From Mantis religiosa (taxonomy: Eukaryota; Arthropoda; Insecta; Mantodea; Mantidae): a stretch of 64,000 nt of DNA. The position numbers were made by a program, and so were the translations under genes. The notes under the pieces were generated by a model. That model was given only the letters and a program-made list of their open reading frames with translations, was not told the DNA's origin and made no database searches. The stretch lies in contig JAUKNK010000058.1 of the NCBI GenBank assembly GCA_030765055.1, forward strand, positions 1,457,001 through 1,521,000. Direction: 5' to 3'. Below are positions 20,246-31,720 of this stretch, one piece after another (position 1 is the stretch's first letter; every line of letters begins with the position of its first letter).

Positions 20246-22992
20246 TCCACTTTTCTGATTCAGATTCAGATTCAGATTTTATTCTGCCATTTGCAACATG
20301 TTTTACAAAGCATCGTCAAAAGTAACACTACAATTACATTTTTACAGTTCAATAATAAAACAAATCTATTTACAGATTATTAGCAGTTCTAGATATACAC
20401 AATAGATTGATAACAAAATTTAATAAACTAAGTCTAAGTCTCTCTTCCCTTTTTGTATTCCTCAATTGAGTAGAAAGCGTTTTTCACTAGGTAAGTCTTT
20501 ATTGCATAAATTTTCTTCACTTCTTCATTTATTGCCTTGATAGAGTGAGGTAAATGATTATATAAATTTTTTGCAGTACTTTCAATACATTTGGCAGCTA
20601 ATGTTCCCCTGAACCTATTTCTAAAGTAGTTCTGTTTTGTTCTTGTATTATATTCATGAATGTTTCTATTTTTTCCTTCTATGTGGTTTCTTACTACATG
20701 TTTGAGTCATTCAAATATATATAAACAGGGTAATGTGAGTATTTTAAGTTTTTTAAAGCTACTTTTACACGATTGTCTCCTAGGGATTTTTTCCATTATT
20801 CTTATTGCTCTCTTTTGTTGCCTAAATGTTTTTAACATATTTTTCTTACCTGCTGCCCCCCATAAAATGACCCCATAACTTAGGTGTGCATGTATAAATG
20901 CATAATAAACTTTTAGTGCACTGACTTCATCCATAATTTGTGTTGTCTGTTTTAATACATATATGCCCTTGTTTATTTTCTTGTTGATCTTTTCTATATG
21001 TTTGTGCCATTTTAAACTACTGTCTATAACTAATCCTAAAAAGTTTGTCTGTGCTACTTGGCTAATTTGCTTATTTTGTACTGTTAATGTGATGTCTGAT
21101 TTTTTTCTATTACTGAGCTGAATTTGCATCCATTCGGTTTTGTTTGTGTTTAGTACCATTCCCAGTGCTTCTAAATAAGTGCTAATTGATTCTAATAAGG
21201 AGTTTGCTTTTTCCTGAACTTCTGCCTCTGTCTTATCTGTTACCACTACAGTTGTATCATCTGCATGTCCAATTGCTAATCCTCCAGCATCCTGTATTAT
21301 TTTAAATAGAAAATTTATATATAGGATAAACAGATATGGACCTAATTTTGACCCCTGAGGCACTCCATGTGTTACACGTTTGAATGCTGATTTAACTTTT
21401 TTCAAATTTCCTCCTGAATTGTGTATTATTTCGACACACTGCACCCCATTTTGCAGGTACGAGCTTAACCATTTTAATGGTATGCCTCTTATCCCATAGC
21501 CCGCCTCGGTAGCATAGATGGTAGCATGTCTGCCTCACGTTCAAGAGGTCCCGAGTTCGAATCTCGGTAAGGGTGAGTTATCTGGATAAGGTTTTTCTGG
21601 GGTTTTCCCTTATCCTTCCAGACGAATGTCGGGTAACTCTAAGCTTCATGGACCCTGGACTCATTTGAGCATCATTTCACCAAATTCATTCACCGTCCGA
21701 TATGACTTAACGTTGGAGGACGTAAATTATAAAAAATTAAAAAAAAAAAAAAAATCTTATCCCATAGTTTTCTAATTTCGCCAATAGATGTTTAATATTA
21801 ACACAGTCAAAAGCTTTTGATAGGTCAAGAAAAATCGCTATCACTAACTCCTTTCTATCTAATGCTCTAACAATTATATCATTTCCCTTACTAACTGCAT
21901 GTATTGTTGATTTCTTTTTCTGAAAGCCGAACTGATTCTGTGATATAATATTAAATTTACTACAGAAGCTCTGGAGCTGTTCTAGGAAAAGTCCTTCGAT
22001 AATCTTTGAAAATCCGGAGCAAAGAGATATAGGGCGATAATTTTCCATCATTTGTTTGGAGCCTCTCTGTTTATAAATAGGTCTAACTATTGTTTGTTTT
22101 AGGTTACTTGGAAAGATTCCTGAAATAAAACTTTCATTTATTATATGTGCAAATATATCCATTATTTCGTATTTGCAATATTTTATCATTTGGTTTGAAT
22201 ATTCATCTAATCCGCTAGATCTTTTACATTTTAGTGTATTTATTTGTCTAATGACATCAGTTTGTGTAATTTCTCTAATTACCATTGAGTTACATATGGA
22301 ACTTTCGTTTGTTTTGTAGTCTCTTGTCTTAATTCCCATTTTAGCTATTATATTTATATAATAATCATTAAATTCATTACTAATAATCACTGGGTCTAGT
22401 ATTATGCAACTGGATTTTATAATTTGGAAGTTTTCTGTACATTTTGAGGAATTTTCTTTATGTATTGTTTTAATAATGTTCCATATCTCCTTAATTTTAT
22501 TTTCTGCATTCAAGAGCAAAGTTTTATTATGGTGTTTCTTAGCTTTGTTTATCACTGCATTTAGAGTATTTTTATAGTTTTCTATGTATGTGTACGACCG
22601 TTCATCTAATTTAAAAGCTTTTAGACTATTTAAGAATTTCATTCTCCTTTTGGATTTTTCTATCCCTTTGGTCGACCAGTTTAAACTGTTCTGTTTTTTA
22701 TGAACTACCTTATACAGTGGTACTGACTGCTCTAAGCATGACTTTAAAGTATTCATAAATTGTTCAAATTTTTCATCTATTTTAGTTATTTCAAATATAT
22801 TACTAAATTTTGCTTGTTTAAGATTAATTCTTAATGCTTCTAGAGTACTTTTATTTACAATTCTTTTAATTTCCTTCAGATTTTTTAATTTTCTGTCTTG
22901 TATATCTAAGGGCTTACTCTCTATTAATTGTCCAAAGTGGTCACTAAGCCCATTTTTTATTAAAGCTATATTTATATCTTCATCCTTTAAGT
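20246..22992 (-). pseudogene. LINE-J reverse transcriptase, frame interrupted only by a SINE
   Basis: A long minus-strand frame, 22756 to about 20707. Endonuclease-to-RT linker, then RT blocks: IVRPIYKQRGSKQ, NYRPISLCSGFSKI, AIFLDLSKAFDCV, YGI then PLKWLSSYLQNG (across the SINE), THGVPQGSKLGPYLF, the catalytic box as GHADDTTVV (His where Tyr or Phe is usual), FLGLVIDSSLKW. The 3' end has AATAAA and a (GATTCA)n-type tail near 20256-20280. Apart from the SINE3 insertion at 21500 the RT frame is open. The endonuclease is missing (5' truncation at 22992, inside LINE-2). Confidence 0.88.
21500..21754 (+). mobile_element. SINE3, complete, 13-bp target duplication
   Basis: A tRNA-like head (GGTAGCATAGATGGTAGCATG; B box AGTTCGAATCTCGG), a body with ATCTGGATAAGG and GACGAATGTCGGGTAAC, and an A-rich tail. 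TCTTATCCCATAG occurs at 21487-21499 and exactly again at 21755-21767. Removing one copy and the SINE would rejoin the LINE-J frame, so this is a clean, fairly recent insertion. Confidence 0.95.
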
Positions 22993-25088
22993 TATCCTAT
23001 ATAAGAAATCTCCTATACATCCATTTTTCTTTTCTCCCATTCCCGTTAGCATGTGTACCACCAATATCTCTTTACTTACACTGTCCCATTTCTTATCCCA
23101 TAGTTTTCTTCTGTAATTTGTTAGCTCCTTACATTCCATCAGGTAATGAACAGTGCTTTTTTCATCTCCACAAAATTCACATATTCCTACCTCATTACTA
23201 CTCAACCCTTTTTAAGTATAATAATTCCTACTCTCACCCATGCTATGCCTTCTCTTCCAGTTTTACCACATTAATCTATATATTTTTCCCTACCCCATTC
23301 TGTCTTTAATTGCTTATAAAATGTCAAAGATTTCTTTTCTTCTATACTTTCCCATATCTCCTGTCTTGTAGTCCAGTTCTCACTTCCTTCCAAAAGCCGC
23401 TATAATTTGTCCCCTCTGCTCTCCATAGATCTACCATACCTATCTTTAATATCATTCTTTCCAATTCCCCACACCAACTATTAGTGTTCTTAATGCTTTT
23501 CTGTTGCTTCATGCACAGATTCAATAATTCCCCTTTCTGCCCTTTAGTACACTTATACCAGAATTTCATTATTCTCTCTATTATTATTCCCCTCCTTTTT
23601 GTATTACCTAGCTCTAGTAATGCCACTTCTCTTGGTGACAATTATGGCAGCCGTACTAGTTCTTTGCAAGAAAATCCATACATTTGGTCTAATTTTGTAC
23701 ATATCTCTGATATGCTGCATACTTCTGCTGCATACATTGTTCTGGCTTCAATGATCGCTTCATACATTCTCTCTAACCAGAAACTACTACCACCGCCACC
23801 GACATCGCCGCCGCCACTGCCACCACCACCACCAGTTTATGTTTACATATTGTTACCCCTGCCATTAGCTATCACTTTTCTGGCTTTTGCAGCCCATTCT
23901 CCACTGCTACACATCCTTACACCTAAATAGTCATACTCGTTTACCACTTCTACCTTTTGGTCTCCTATGAACCATTCCTCTCCTTTCCTAAGAATTGATC
24001 CTCTTTTGAATACCACTGTATTTTATATTTTGCTGTTTTTTCTTAGACCCCAGTCAGTGCAAAACCTATGGATTGCCTCAATTGATTTTTGTAGACCTAT
24101 TACGGAAATTGCTGCTACTGTTAGATTATCCGCATACAATAAGCCAGGGATCTCTTTGTTTATTATTATTGGGCAATGGGCATTGCTTTCCTTAACCCTC
24201 TCTATTATGTCGTCTATAAATAAATTGAATAGTATAGGACTCAATTTGCACCCCAGTCTTAAGCCTAACTTCTGTTCGGCTTCTTCTGATAATACATTCA
24301 ACCCACATCTTATTCTGAAGTTCACCCCACTATGAATTTTATCAATTTCATTTATAAACTTCTCACGCGCCCCTTTTCTTCTTAATTTCCATTTTAAAGC
24401 CCCCCTGTTTATCATATCGAACGCTTTCTCAAAATCCACAAAAAACATATACATTCTGCCCCTTTTCCTGCTCAAGTATTTATCAATTAACGTCTTGATT
24501 ATAAATGCATTATCTATAGTTTGTCCTTTTCGTCTAAATCCAGCTTGGAATTCTGATATTTTATTTTCTCTTTCCACCCAATCCATTAGTCTGTCCGCTA
24601 GTATACCCGTATACATTTTCCCAATTATAGATAGTAAGCTTATCCCCTTGTAATTCTCTGGCCTATTTACACTCCCCTTTCCTTTAAATATTGGTACAAT
24701 CACACTTGTTTTCCAGCAGTCAGGTAATTTCCTACTTTCATCTTATTAAATAAATTAGTTATATTCTTTAATCCACTTGGTGTTCACCCATATCTCTTCC
24801 AAAACTCCCCAGGGATTCCATCCATGCCCACTGCTTTACTGCCCTTTAAGCTTCTTATTTGTTGAATAACTTCCGTTTGAGTAATGTCTTTGTCTAATAT
24901 GTCATCGTCTATCCTCAGGTTGCCCAACTGTATATTATCTCCATTTAGTCACTCCCTTTCTGCAACTAGGTCTCTGAAGTACTTCAGCCATTCCTGTGAT
25001 GTTATCTCACTTTTCACCCCCTTCTGTTTATTCATTTCACTCACCATACCCCATATTTTATTATTATCTTTTTGTTGTATGGCATCCC
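22993..25088 (-). pseudogene. LINE-2: RT domain and CCHC zinc knuckle, decayed
   Basis: Minus strand. RT (24703-24023): IVPIFKGKGS, YKGISLLSIIGKMYTGI, FVDFEKAFDMINR, LGLRLGCKLSPILFNLFIDDI, catalytic box LLYADNLTVAA (YADN instead of YADD). A (CCACCG)n-like tract lies near 23788-23832. The C-terminus follows (IGMVDLWRAEG, GFWKEVRTGL) and a zinc knuckle ICEFCGDEKSTVHYLMEC (CCHC) at 23185-23130. The upstream piece (DNNKIWGMVSEMNKQKG) ends at the gypsy junction. Same family as the plus-strand copy at 57.7-63.4 kb. Confidence 0.85.
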
Positions 25089-25344
25089 GGTACGACAGGC
25101 AAGCCAACAGCCAAGGGTTCCAGCAGGGTGACCTAGTCTGGTTGTACCGCCCTACTCGGACCAAGGGACGCTGCCCGAAGCTCCAGCAACCATGACAAGG
25201 ACCATACCGGGTGGTGAAGAGGATATACGATGTGGTCTACCGCATCCAGAAGGTGCCCCGAGGGAAGATGTTGGTGGTACACCTGGATCGTCTGGCCCGC
25301 TATGATGGTGCTGTTCGGGATGACCAGCCTTGAGGAGGGAGCAG
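25089..25344 (+). pseudogene. Ty3/gypsy integrase C-terminus (element G1)
   Basis: RYDRQANSQGFQQGDLVWLY, PTRTKGRCPKLQ, a stop, then GPYRVVKRIYDVVYRI and VPRGKMLVVHLDRLARYDG. This is the last part of the same gypsy family as the complete element at 47.1-53.3 kb. The polypurine tract GAGGAGGGAG lies just before the LTR. Truncated on the left at LINE-2. Confidence 0.88.
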
Positions 25345-25834
25345 TGTCGCGGCGCTGGACATAAACGTTTCGGCACAAATAGATAATATATGGCGGATAA
25401 TGTTTCACGAACTTGTGTAAACAGATAACGCCGGCAAGCAAGATAACTGAGCCAAAGGCCTCACCAGCGTAGATTAAGTTACGTTTCTCGAAGGTGACAG
25501 AATGTTCGAATTATGTAATTAGAGGCCTTGTTTTCCAGAAACCTCTAGTGATTGACAGAAGTCTGGTAATCATGAATGGAGATATAAAAGGGATTGTGAC
25601 ACGCCAGTAGGACAGTTGTGGTTGTGAAACAGTTGTTGTTGTGTAACAAGAGTGTTGTTGTTATGAAAGCTAATGTAATCAGCTGTCACAGTTTGTTATT
25701 GTCAGCAACCTTGGTAGACTGATGGTGTATGTAACGTAATGCTGCTGTAATTTATAAGAGTATTTCTACGAAAATAAAGGAGATTTTTAATTTCTGCAAC
25801 TCGGCCTTTAGTTCTACGAACCCACAAAGTTACA
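25345..25834 (+). mobile_element. Gypsy LTR (G1), shared by int and gag fragments
   Basis: A 490-bp LTR with TG...CA ends (TGTCGCGGCGCTGG to CACAAAGTTACA). It contains TATAAAAGG near 25582 and AATAAAGG near 25774 as likely promoter and polyadenylation signals. Integrase sequence lies on its left and a primer-binding-site-like ACTGGTGTCAGG followed by gag on its right, as in a tandem or LTR-recombined pair. Confidence 0.85.
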
Positions 25835-25857
25835 ACTGGTGTCAGGAAGGCGGACGA

Positions 25858-26903
25858 CAACATCACCGAACATTGCAGCCATGAATGCGGCATTGGAAAA
25901 GATTTTGGAGAAGATGATGGAAATGAAGGCCGAACTGACCTCGGAAATGAAAGCAGCAAATGACAACCTCGCTGCGAAAACAGAAGCGGAAAATAACAAC
26001 CTGGCCGCAGAGTTGAAACAAATGAAGATGGCTAACGAAAACATCACCGAGAAGATGGAAGAAATGAAGGCCGAATTAACAGCGAAGACGGAAGTGGCAA
26101 ATAATAGCCTGGCCGCAGAACTAACAGCAAAGACGGAGGCGGCAAATAACAATCTGGCCGCAGAGCTGAAACAAATAAGGACAGCTAACGATAACCTTAC
26201 CGAAAAGATGGAAGCCACAAACAACAGCCTGACCGCGAAGATGACCGAATTGGCCACGGAGATGAAAGCGGCAAACGAGGCCCTCGCCGTAAAGTTCGAA
26301 GAGCAGCTGACCGGCGTGAGAGATAACGTCACAGAACTCAGCAAGCGGATGGGTCAAGTGGACGAGCGCGTCGAAGATCTGGCGAGCCGCTTTGACGAGC
26401 TGGAGGGAAAGACTGACAGCAACGCAAAGTCCCTGAATGCCATGGCGGAGGACATCATCAGCAGGAGGTTAAAGGATTTAAAGGGCAATGCGTCGGGACA
26501 CGACACAACATCTGCGTGCGTCAAACCTCCTAAATACGACGGCGCAACAACTTTCGAAGTCTTCAGCCTTCAATTCGACACAGTACCAAACACAACAAGT
26601 GGTCACCAGAGGAAGAGGCCGCACAGCTAATACCTAGTCTCCAGAGACGGGCCGCGGAAGTCCTGAACGCGGTACAGACAACGGCGGCACCCAAGGTCAT
26701 TTGGGAGGCCCTGGAGAATCGTTTTGGAAACCATCGCTTAGCCGCAGCGTACCGCACCTGGCTAAAGGCAAGGTCACAGCAGCCAGAGGATATGCTGCAG
26801 GATTTCGCCCTGGCAATTGAGCAACTGGCTAGCAAGGCCCAAATTGACCTCCCACCAGAGTTCGTATCCCGGGAAGCTGCCTACACATTCGTTGACGGGG
26901 TAC
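25858..26903 (+). pseudogene. Gypsy gag (G1), coiled-coil rich
   Basis: The gag frame opens near 25839 (PTTSPNIAAMNAALEKIL) with long heptad-like stretches built from repeated blocks such as AANNNLAAELKQ. It ends around TTFEVFSLQFDTVPNTTS and, after a frameshift, continues in another frame (ARTW-type sequence with QPEDMLQDFALAIEQLASKA and FVSREAAYTFVDG). It stops at 26903 inside gag and is followed by foreign sequence. Corresponds to 51787-52800 of the complete element. Confidence 0.82.
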
Positions 26904-27231
26904 GATATTCTGCATGAAATGCCATTGCAAGACCAGAAAATTGGTGTCTGAAGTGCTGTGAATGTGTCAGTTAACAGACAATCAAAACCACTCCTGGGAT
27001 CTTTGAATGTCATTGAGTGCACACAGGCATATTTTCAACAAGACTCTGCTACAACACACACAGCTGATCTATTGTTGCAATTAATTAGGGAAATTTTTGA
27101 AGATAGGGCCACTGCCATCCCCAGACCTTACAGTATATGATTTTTATCTATGTAGGAATTTAAAAACTAAAGTGTATCGGAACAACCAGTACACATTGAA
27201 AGAACTGAAAGACAATATTGTTACATATAGA
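26904..27231 (+). pseudogene. IS630/mariner-like DDE transposase fragment
   Basis: CTQAYFQQDSATTHTADLLLQ (second catalytic Asp in FQQD), IREIFEDR, then with a frame change YDFYLCRNLKTKVYRNNQY and TLKELKDNI. This matches the common insect pattern FQQDGATAHTA...DFFLWGYLKxKVY. The third acidic box is eroded and there are no terminal repeats nearby. Confidence 0.72.
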
Positions 27232-28209
27232 GCATTGTTAGTGATAGGAGGAGTCGAGCTAAACCCTGAACCCACAATGAGGCTGCTGGAAGAGATACTG
27301 AAAAAGATAGAGAAACTGAATAAAATAGAGGTGATAGAGAAGAAATTAGACAGAATGTAGGAAATGGAGAAAAGAATTGAAGGAAAAATAGCTGAAAAGA
27401 TTGCAGAGATGAACGTTTTGCTAAAACAGAAAAATGATGAAACAGAGAAAGAACTAAGAGAATGTGACTGGAGAATAGATCCAATAGAAAGTATTATAGA
27501 GTATAGAAGAAGAAAACAAAATCTGGTGGTATTTGGCATGAAAGAAAATCGAGACAGCAGGACCTGGGAGCAGATAGAGGAGCTCTTCCAAGATAAGCTG
27601 GGAATTGCATTAACTGGATGGGAGATCATGGACACGTACAGAATTGGAAGAATGGGAAGAGGACCAAGGCCAATTGTAGTGAAATTGGTTACGACGAAGA
27701 TGAAATGGAAAATACTACAGAAAACGAGTCAACTGAAAGGATCAAATATTTTTATTGAACAAGACTATACAAAAAAGGAGCAAGAATTGAAGAAAGAATT
27801 TATTAAAAGAATGAAGGAGGCCCGGGCTGATGGGAAAAAAGCATTCGTTAAAGGCCTGAAACTCTACATAGAAGGTGAAGGTTGGAGCCTTGCACTGCAG
27901 AAAATGAACAGAGAACAGGGAAGGAATGTGCCGAATCTGCAAAATCAAAACATATGGGCAGCTCAACAACATGAAGAACGCGTGCTAGATAGGAATATTA
28001 CAACCGAGCAGATGTCAGAAGGGGAGGAAAGGATGTTAACCATCGAAGGGGAAGAGGCCAGAGATGGAAGGACAAGAGACATACGAACGGGAAGAAGACA
28101 GCGTAGCGCGATCACAGAAGGACAGGACAGAAGAAAGAGGAAACATAGCGATGAATGTGGCAGCTGTACGCATGGTGGGGCAAAGTGGATCGTTAAGGTT
28201 GTCGAGTGA
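27232..28209 (+). pseudogene. LINE-3 ORF1 with 2A-like start and one stop
   Basis: It begins ALLVIGGVELNPEPT, a relic of the 2A-like motif (GVELNPGP) found at the N-terminus of some LINE proteins, with Gly changed to Glu. A coiled coil follows (KKIEKLNKIEVIEKKLDRM, stop at 27358, EMEKRIEGKIAEK). Then an RRM-like region (RKQNLVVFGMKENRDSRTWE, EIMDTYRIGRMGRGPRPIVV) and a basic C-terminal domain (FIKRMKEARADGKKAFVKG). The arrangement is like L1 ORF1 RNA-binding proteins. The RNA-binding role is inferred. Confidence 0.75.
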
Positions 28210-28389
28210 GAATGAGTTAAACGAAATGGTGGAAAGAGGGGAGTTGGTGGTAGTGGACAGAGTGGATCACAGTAGTGCTCAACCAAGAAGTGGAGGGAGA
28301 GAGACGGTGACAATGCGAGTAACACAGCAACAGAAATTAGTGGCTAAAGAAGGAAAACTTTACTTCTTTTCAGGAAATAAATAGCAAAA

Positions 28390-29304
28390 AGTGTTAAAGC
28401 TGATGTTCTGAAATGCTGAGGGTTTGGAAAGTAAGATGATTAATGGAGAGTTGCAGACTATAACGGCTGGGCAAGACATAGTTGGAATTGCAGAAAAGTG
28501 GCTAGGAAATAATGAGTTAATACACATAAGAGGTTTTAGTTATATAGGCACTGGGGCCACTAAAACAAAAGAGAGAGGGAGAGCATCAGGAGGAGTTTGA
28601 GCATTCGTTAGGTCAGGTACTGAATAGTAAGAGAATAGAGGCAATGGTAAAGGATGATAGGAATATAACCTGGTTAATAATCAAGAAAGGCCCAGAAATA
28701 GAACATAGTCTAGGAATAGGAATAGTTTATAACTCTCCCACAACATCAAGCTTTTGACAATAGAACATTCAGTAAATTAGAGGACAATATGGAGGAGCTA
28801 AGGCATAACTTTCAGGTCATAGTGTTTTTGTTAATGGGGGATTTCAATGCTAGAATAAACAAAGAAAAATTTAAATTAATAAGGCATGATGGTGAAATAG
28901 GTAGAGAGAAAGCACATGTATGGGTAAGGAGTAGCAAGGACAAGTACTCAACAAAGAAGGGGTAAAATTGCTCCATTTCTGTGAATTGAATGATTTGTTT
29001 ATATGTAATGGGGCAGTAAAAGGGGATGAGGATGGCAAATATACATTTGCAAATAACAATGGTCAAAGTGTGGTTGACTATATCATGTGCAGTGAGGAGC
29101 TCATTGAAAGAATTAATAATTTCAAAATAACAAACGAAATACTGACTAGTGGCCACTTCCCGTTAGGTATAGAAATAGGATTGATAGAAGAAGAAAGCAA
29201 GAGAAAGGAGGAGGGTGAGCTTAAAGCAGTGAATGCATTTAGATTTAGGGAAGAAATGAAGGAGGAATTCCTAACTGAAATAAACTCAGAAATATAAAAA
29301 ATAA
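28390..29304 (+). pseudogene. LINE-3 endonuclease domain, decayed
   Basis: Broken frames give NAEGLESKMINGELQ, QDIVGIAEKWLGNNE (E of the active site), then GDFNAR-like GISMLE and HFCELNDLFICNGAVKGDED, YTFANNNGQSVVDYIMCSEEL, GHFPLGIEIGLIEE (ending like SDHxP). At least five stops. It stops at 29304 against a gypsy LTR, so RT is absent. It could be the 5' half of the same family as LINE-2, whose 3' half lies inverted at 23-25 kb. Confidence 0.7.
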
Positions 29305-29831
29305 TGTAACTTTGTGGGTTCGTAGAATTAAAAGGTCGAGTTGCAGAAATTAAAAATCTCCTTTATTTTCGTAGAAATAATCTTATAGATTACAGCAGCA
29401 TTAAGTTACATACACCATCAGTCTACCAAGGTCGATGACAATAACAAACCTTGACAGCTGATTACATTAGCTTTCATAACAACAACACTCTTGATGTGTG
29501 TTTGGAGGAATTTAGTAACAACACTCTTGTTACACAACAACTGTTTCACAACTACAACTGTCCTGCTAGCGTGTCACAATCCCTTTTATATCTCCATTCA
29601 TGATTACCAGACTGTTCTGTCAATCACTAGAGGTTTCTGGAAAACAAGGCCTCTAATTACATAATTCGAACATTCTATCACCTTCGAGAAACGTAAGTTA
29701 ATCTACGCTGGCGAGGCCTTTGCCTCAGTTATCTTGCTTGCCGGCATTTATCTGTTTACACAAGTTCATGAAACATTATCCGCCGTCTATTATCTATTTG
29801 TGCCGAAACGATTATGCCCAGCGCTGCGACA
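29305..29831 (-). mobile_element. Gypsy 3' LTR (element G2) with a 36-bp insertion
   Basis: Homologous to the LTR at 25345-25834 in reverse orientation. It differs by an extra segment at 29494-29529: AACAACACTCTTG is present twice around ATGTGTGTTTGGAGGAATTT plus AGT. See findings. Otherwise the ends are TG...CA as in G1. Confidence 0.85.
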
Positions 29832-30930
29832 CTGCTCCCTCCTCAAGGCTGGTCGTCCCGAACAGCACCATCGTAGTGGTCCAGACGATCCAGGTGTACC
29901 ACCAACATCTTCCCTCGGGGCACCTTCTGGATGCGGTAGACCATGTCGTATATCCTCTTCACCACCCGGTACGGTCCTTGCCATGGTTGCTGGAGCTTCC
30001 GGCAGCGTCCCTTTGTCCGAGTAGGGCGGTACAACCAGAATAGGTCACCCTGCTGGAAACCTTGGCTGTTGGCTTGCCTGCCGTTTCGGGTCTTCGTGCG
30101 GTCGCTCGCCTTCTAGATGTTCTGACGAGCCATCTCATGCATGTCGTGGAGATGGTCCACTAGGTTCTCCACTTACTCGGTTGCTGACTGTTTTGTGTCG
30201 GGGGGGGGGGGGAGGGATTCCAAAAGCCAGATCACAGGGGAGGCGTAACTCTCGGCTGAACATTAAGCTGGCTGGCGTCATCCCAGTGGTGTCGTGTGTT
30301 GACGAGCGGTAGTAAAAGCAGTGGTACCTTAATGTCCCAGTCTCGCTGATGGCTGGCCACGACCTTCCTCAGGTGTTCCTCTAAGTTCTTGTATATCTCT
30401 CGACCATGCCGTCCGACTGTGGATGTAGGGGTGCGCTGCACGTCTTGTTCACCCCAAGTCTTTCTAGTGCCTCCTTCATCAGGTTGGATTCAAAATTGGT
30501 GCGCTGGTCGCTGTGGAGCTCTAGTGACACCCCAAATCGGCAGAACACTTGCTCCACAAGGAAGTCCGTGATTATCTTCGCCTCCTGATTCGGAATGGCA
30601 AACACCTCCGGCCACTTGGTGAAGTAATCCATGACCACCATCAGGTACTTGTTGCCTCGGTCAGACACGGGGAATGGTCCAGCTATGTCGACGGCGATCC
30701 TTTCGAATGGCGCTCCGACGTTTTACAGCTGCATGCGACCCCAGCTCCTAGTCTGGGGACCACGACTCATCGTGCATGCATGACATTGACGGCACCATCT
30801 CTCAGCGTCTGCTCGGAGCCTCAGCCAGTAGTAGAGCTGTCGGAGTTTGTCGATCGTTCGGTTTGCTCCCAGGTGTCCTCCTGAAGCACCGGCGTGCACT
30901 TCCTCCAAGACTTCCGGGACCTTTTACATG
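29832..30930 (-). pseudogene. Gypsy integrase (element G2)
   Basis: Minus strand: zinc-binding region VHAGASGGHLGANRTIDKLR with CRQCHAC (both His and both Cys kept), core KYLMVVMDYFTKWPEVFAIP, LELHSDQRTNFESNL (Gly after Gln changed to Arg), PQSDGMVERYTRT, then frame breaks before the C-terminus near 29845-30035 (GRCRKLQQPWQGPYRVVKRI). The 5' part of the element is missing beyond 30930. A (G)n run at 30199-30211 adds a frameshift. Confidence 0.85.
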
Positions 30931-30944
30931 ATGGAAGACATTTG

Positions 30945-31720
30945 TTGCTAATAGGGTGTCTGAGATTCAGAGTTGTCCGAAGGGGCTGTATGGAGACATG
31001 TTCCTTCACTACATAACCGAGCAGATCTGATATCAAGAAGTGTTATTCCCGAGACACTTATTGAGAATAACTTTTGGTGGAAAGGGTCACCTTGGCTTAG
31101 TGGAAATGCTACACTTTGGCCTGTATTAGATGAAATTTCCAATCAAGAGGAAATTCCAGAAGTGAAAACCAAATTTACTTGTTATGCTTTGACTATAAGA
31201 CCAGATGAAATAATTACAAGATTTTCTGCTTTGTCTAGATTGCAACGTGTTGTAGCATATTGTTTGAGGTTCTGCTACAACTGCACTAAACCAAAGACCA
31301 AGAGGATACTTGGGCCTTTATCGCTAATTGAATTACAGAATTCTTTAAATAAATGTATTAAAATTGTACAATTATCAGCTTTTAGCACAGAAATACAGCA
31401 GCTAACATCTGACCACACAGTTGGCTCTGATTGTCATTTGAAATCTTTTAATCCCTTTGTAGACAGTCAAGGACTACTTCAAGTTGGTGGGAGGCTAGAG
31501 CATTCTGATTTAACCTACGATCAGAAATATCCCTTGATATTACGGAGTTGTCAACATTTAACAAAACTCATTGTTGAGCATGAGCATAGAAGATTGTTGC
31601 TTAGAGAAAGATATTGGATATTGAATGGCAGAAGCACTATCAGAAGTTTGATTCATAATTGCCTCATTTGTTATAAACTGAAAGCAAATGCAGCAAAACA
31701 ACTTATGGGACAGTTACTGT
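30945..31720 (+). pseudogene. BEL/Pao pol fragment: RNase H end and integrase zinc domain
   Basis: Plus-strand frame. VWRHVPSLHNRADLISRSV with FWWKGSPWLSGN is the conserved end of the BEL/Pao RNase H region (W.HVPS..NPAD..SRG...WW.GP.WL). LQVGGRLEHSDLTYDQKYP, LTKLIVEHEHRRLL and IHNCLICYKLKA form the integrase zinc-binding region. It ends at element R copy C. No other BEL/Pao part is in the window. Confidence 0.88.
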
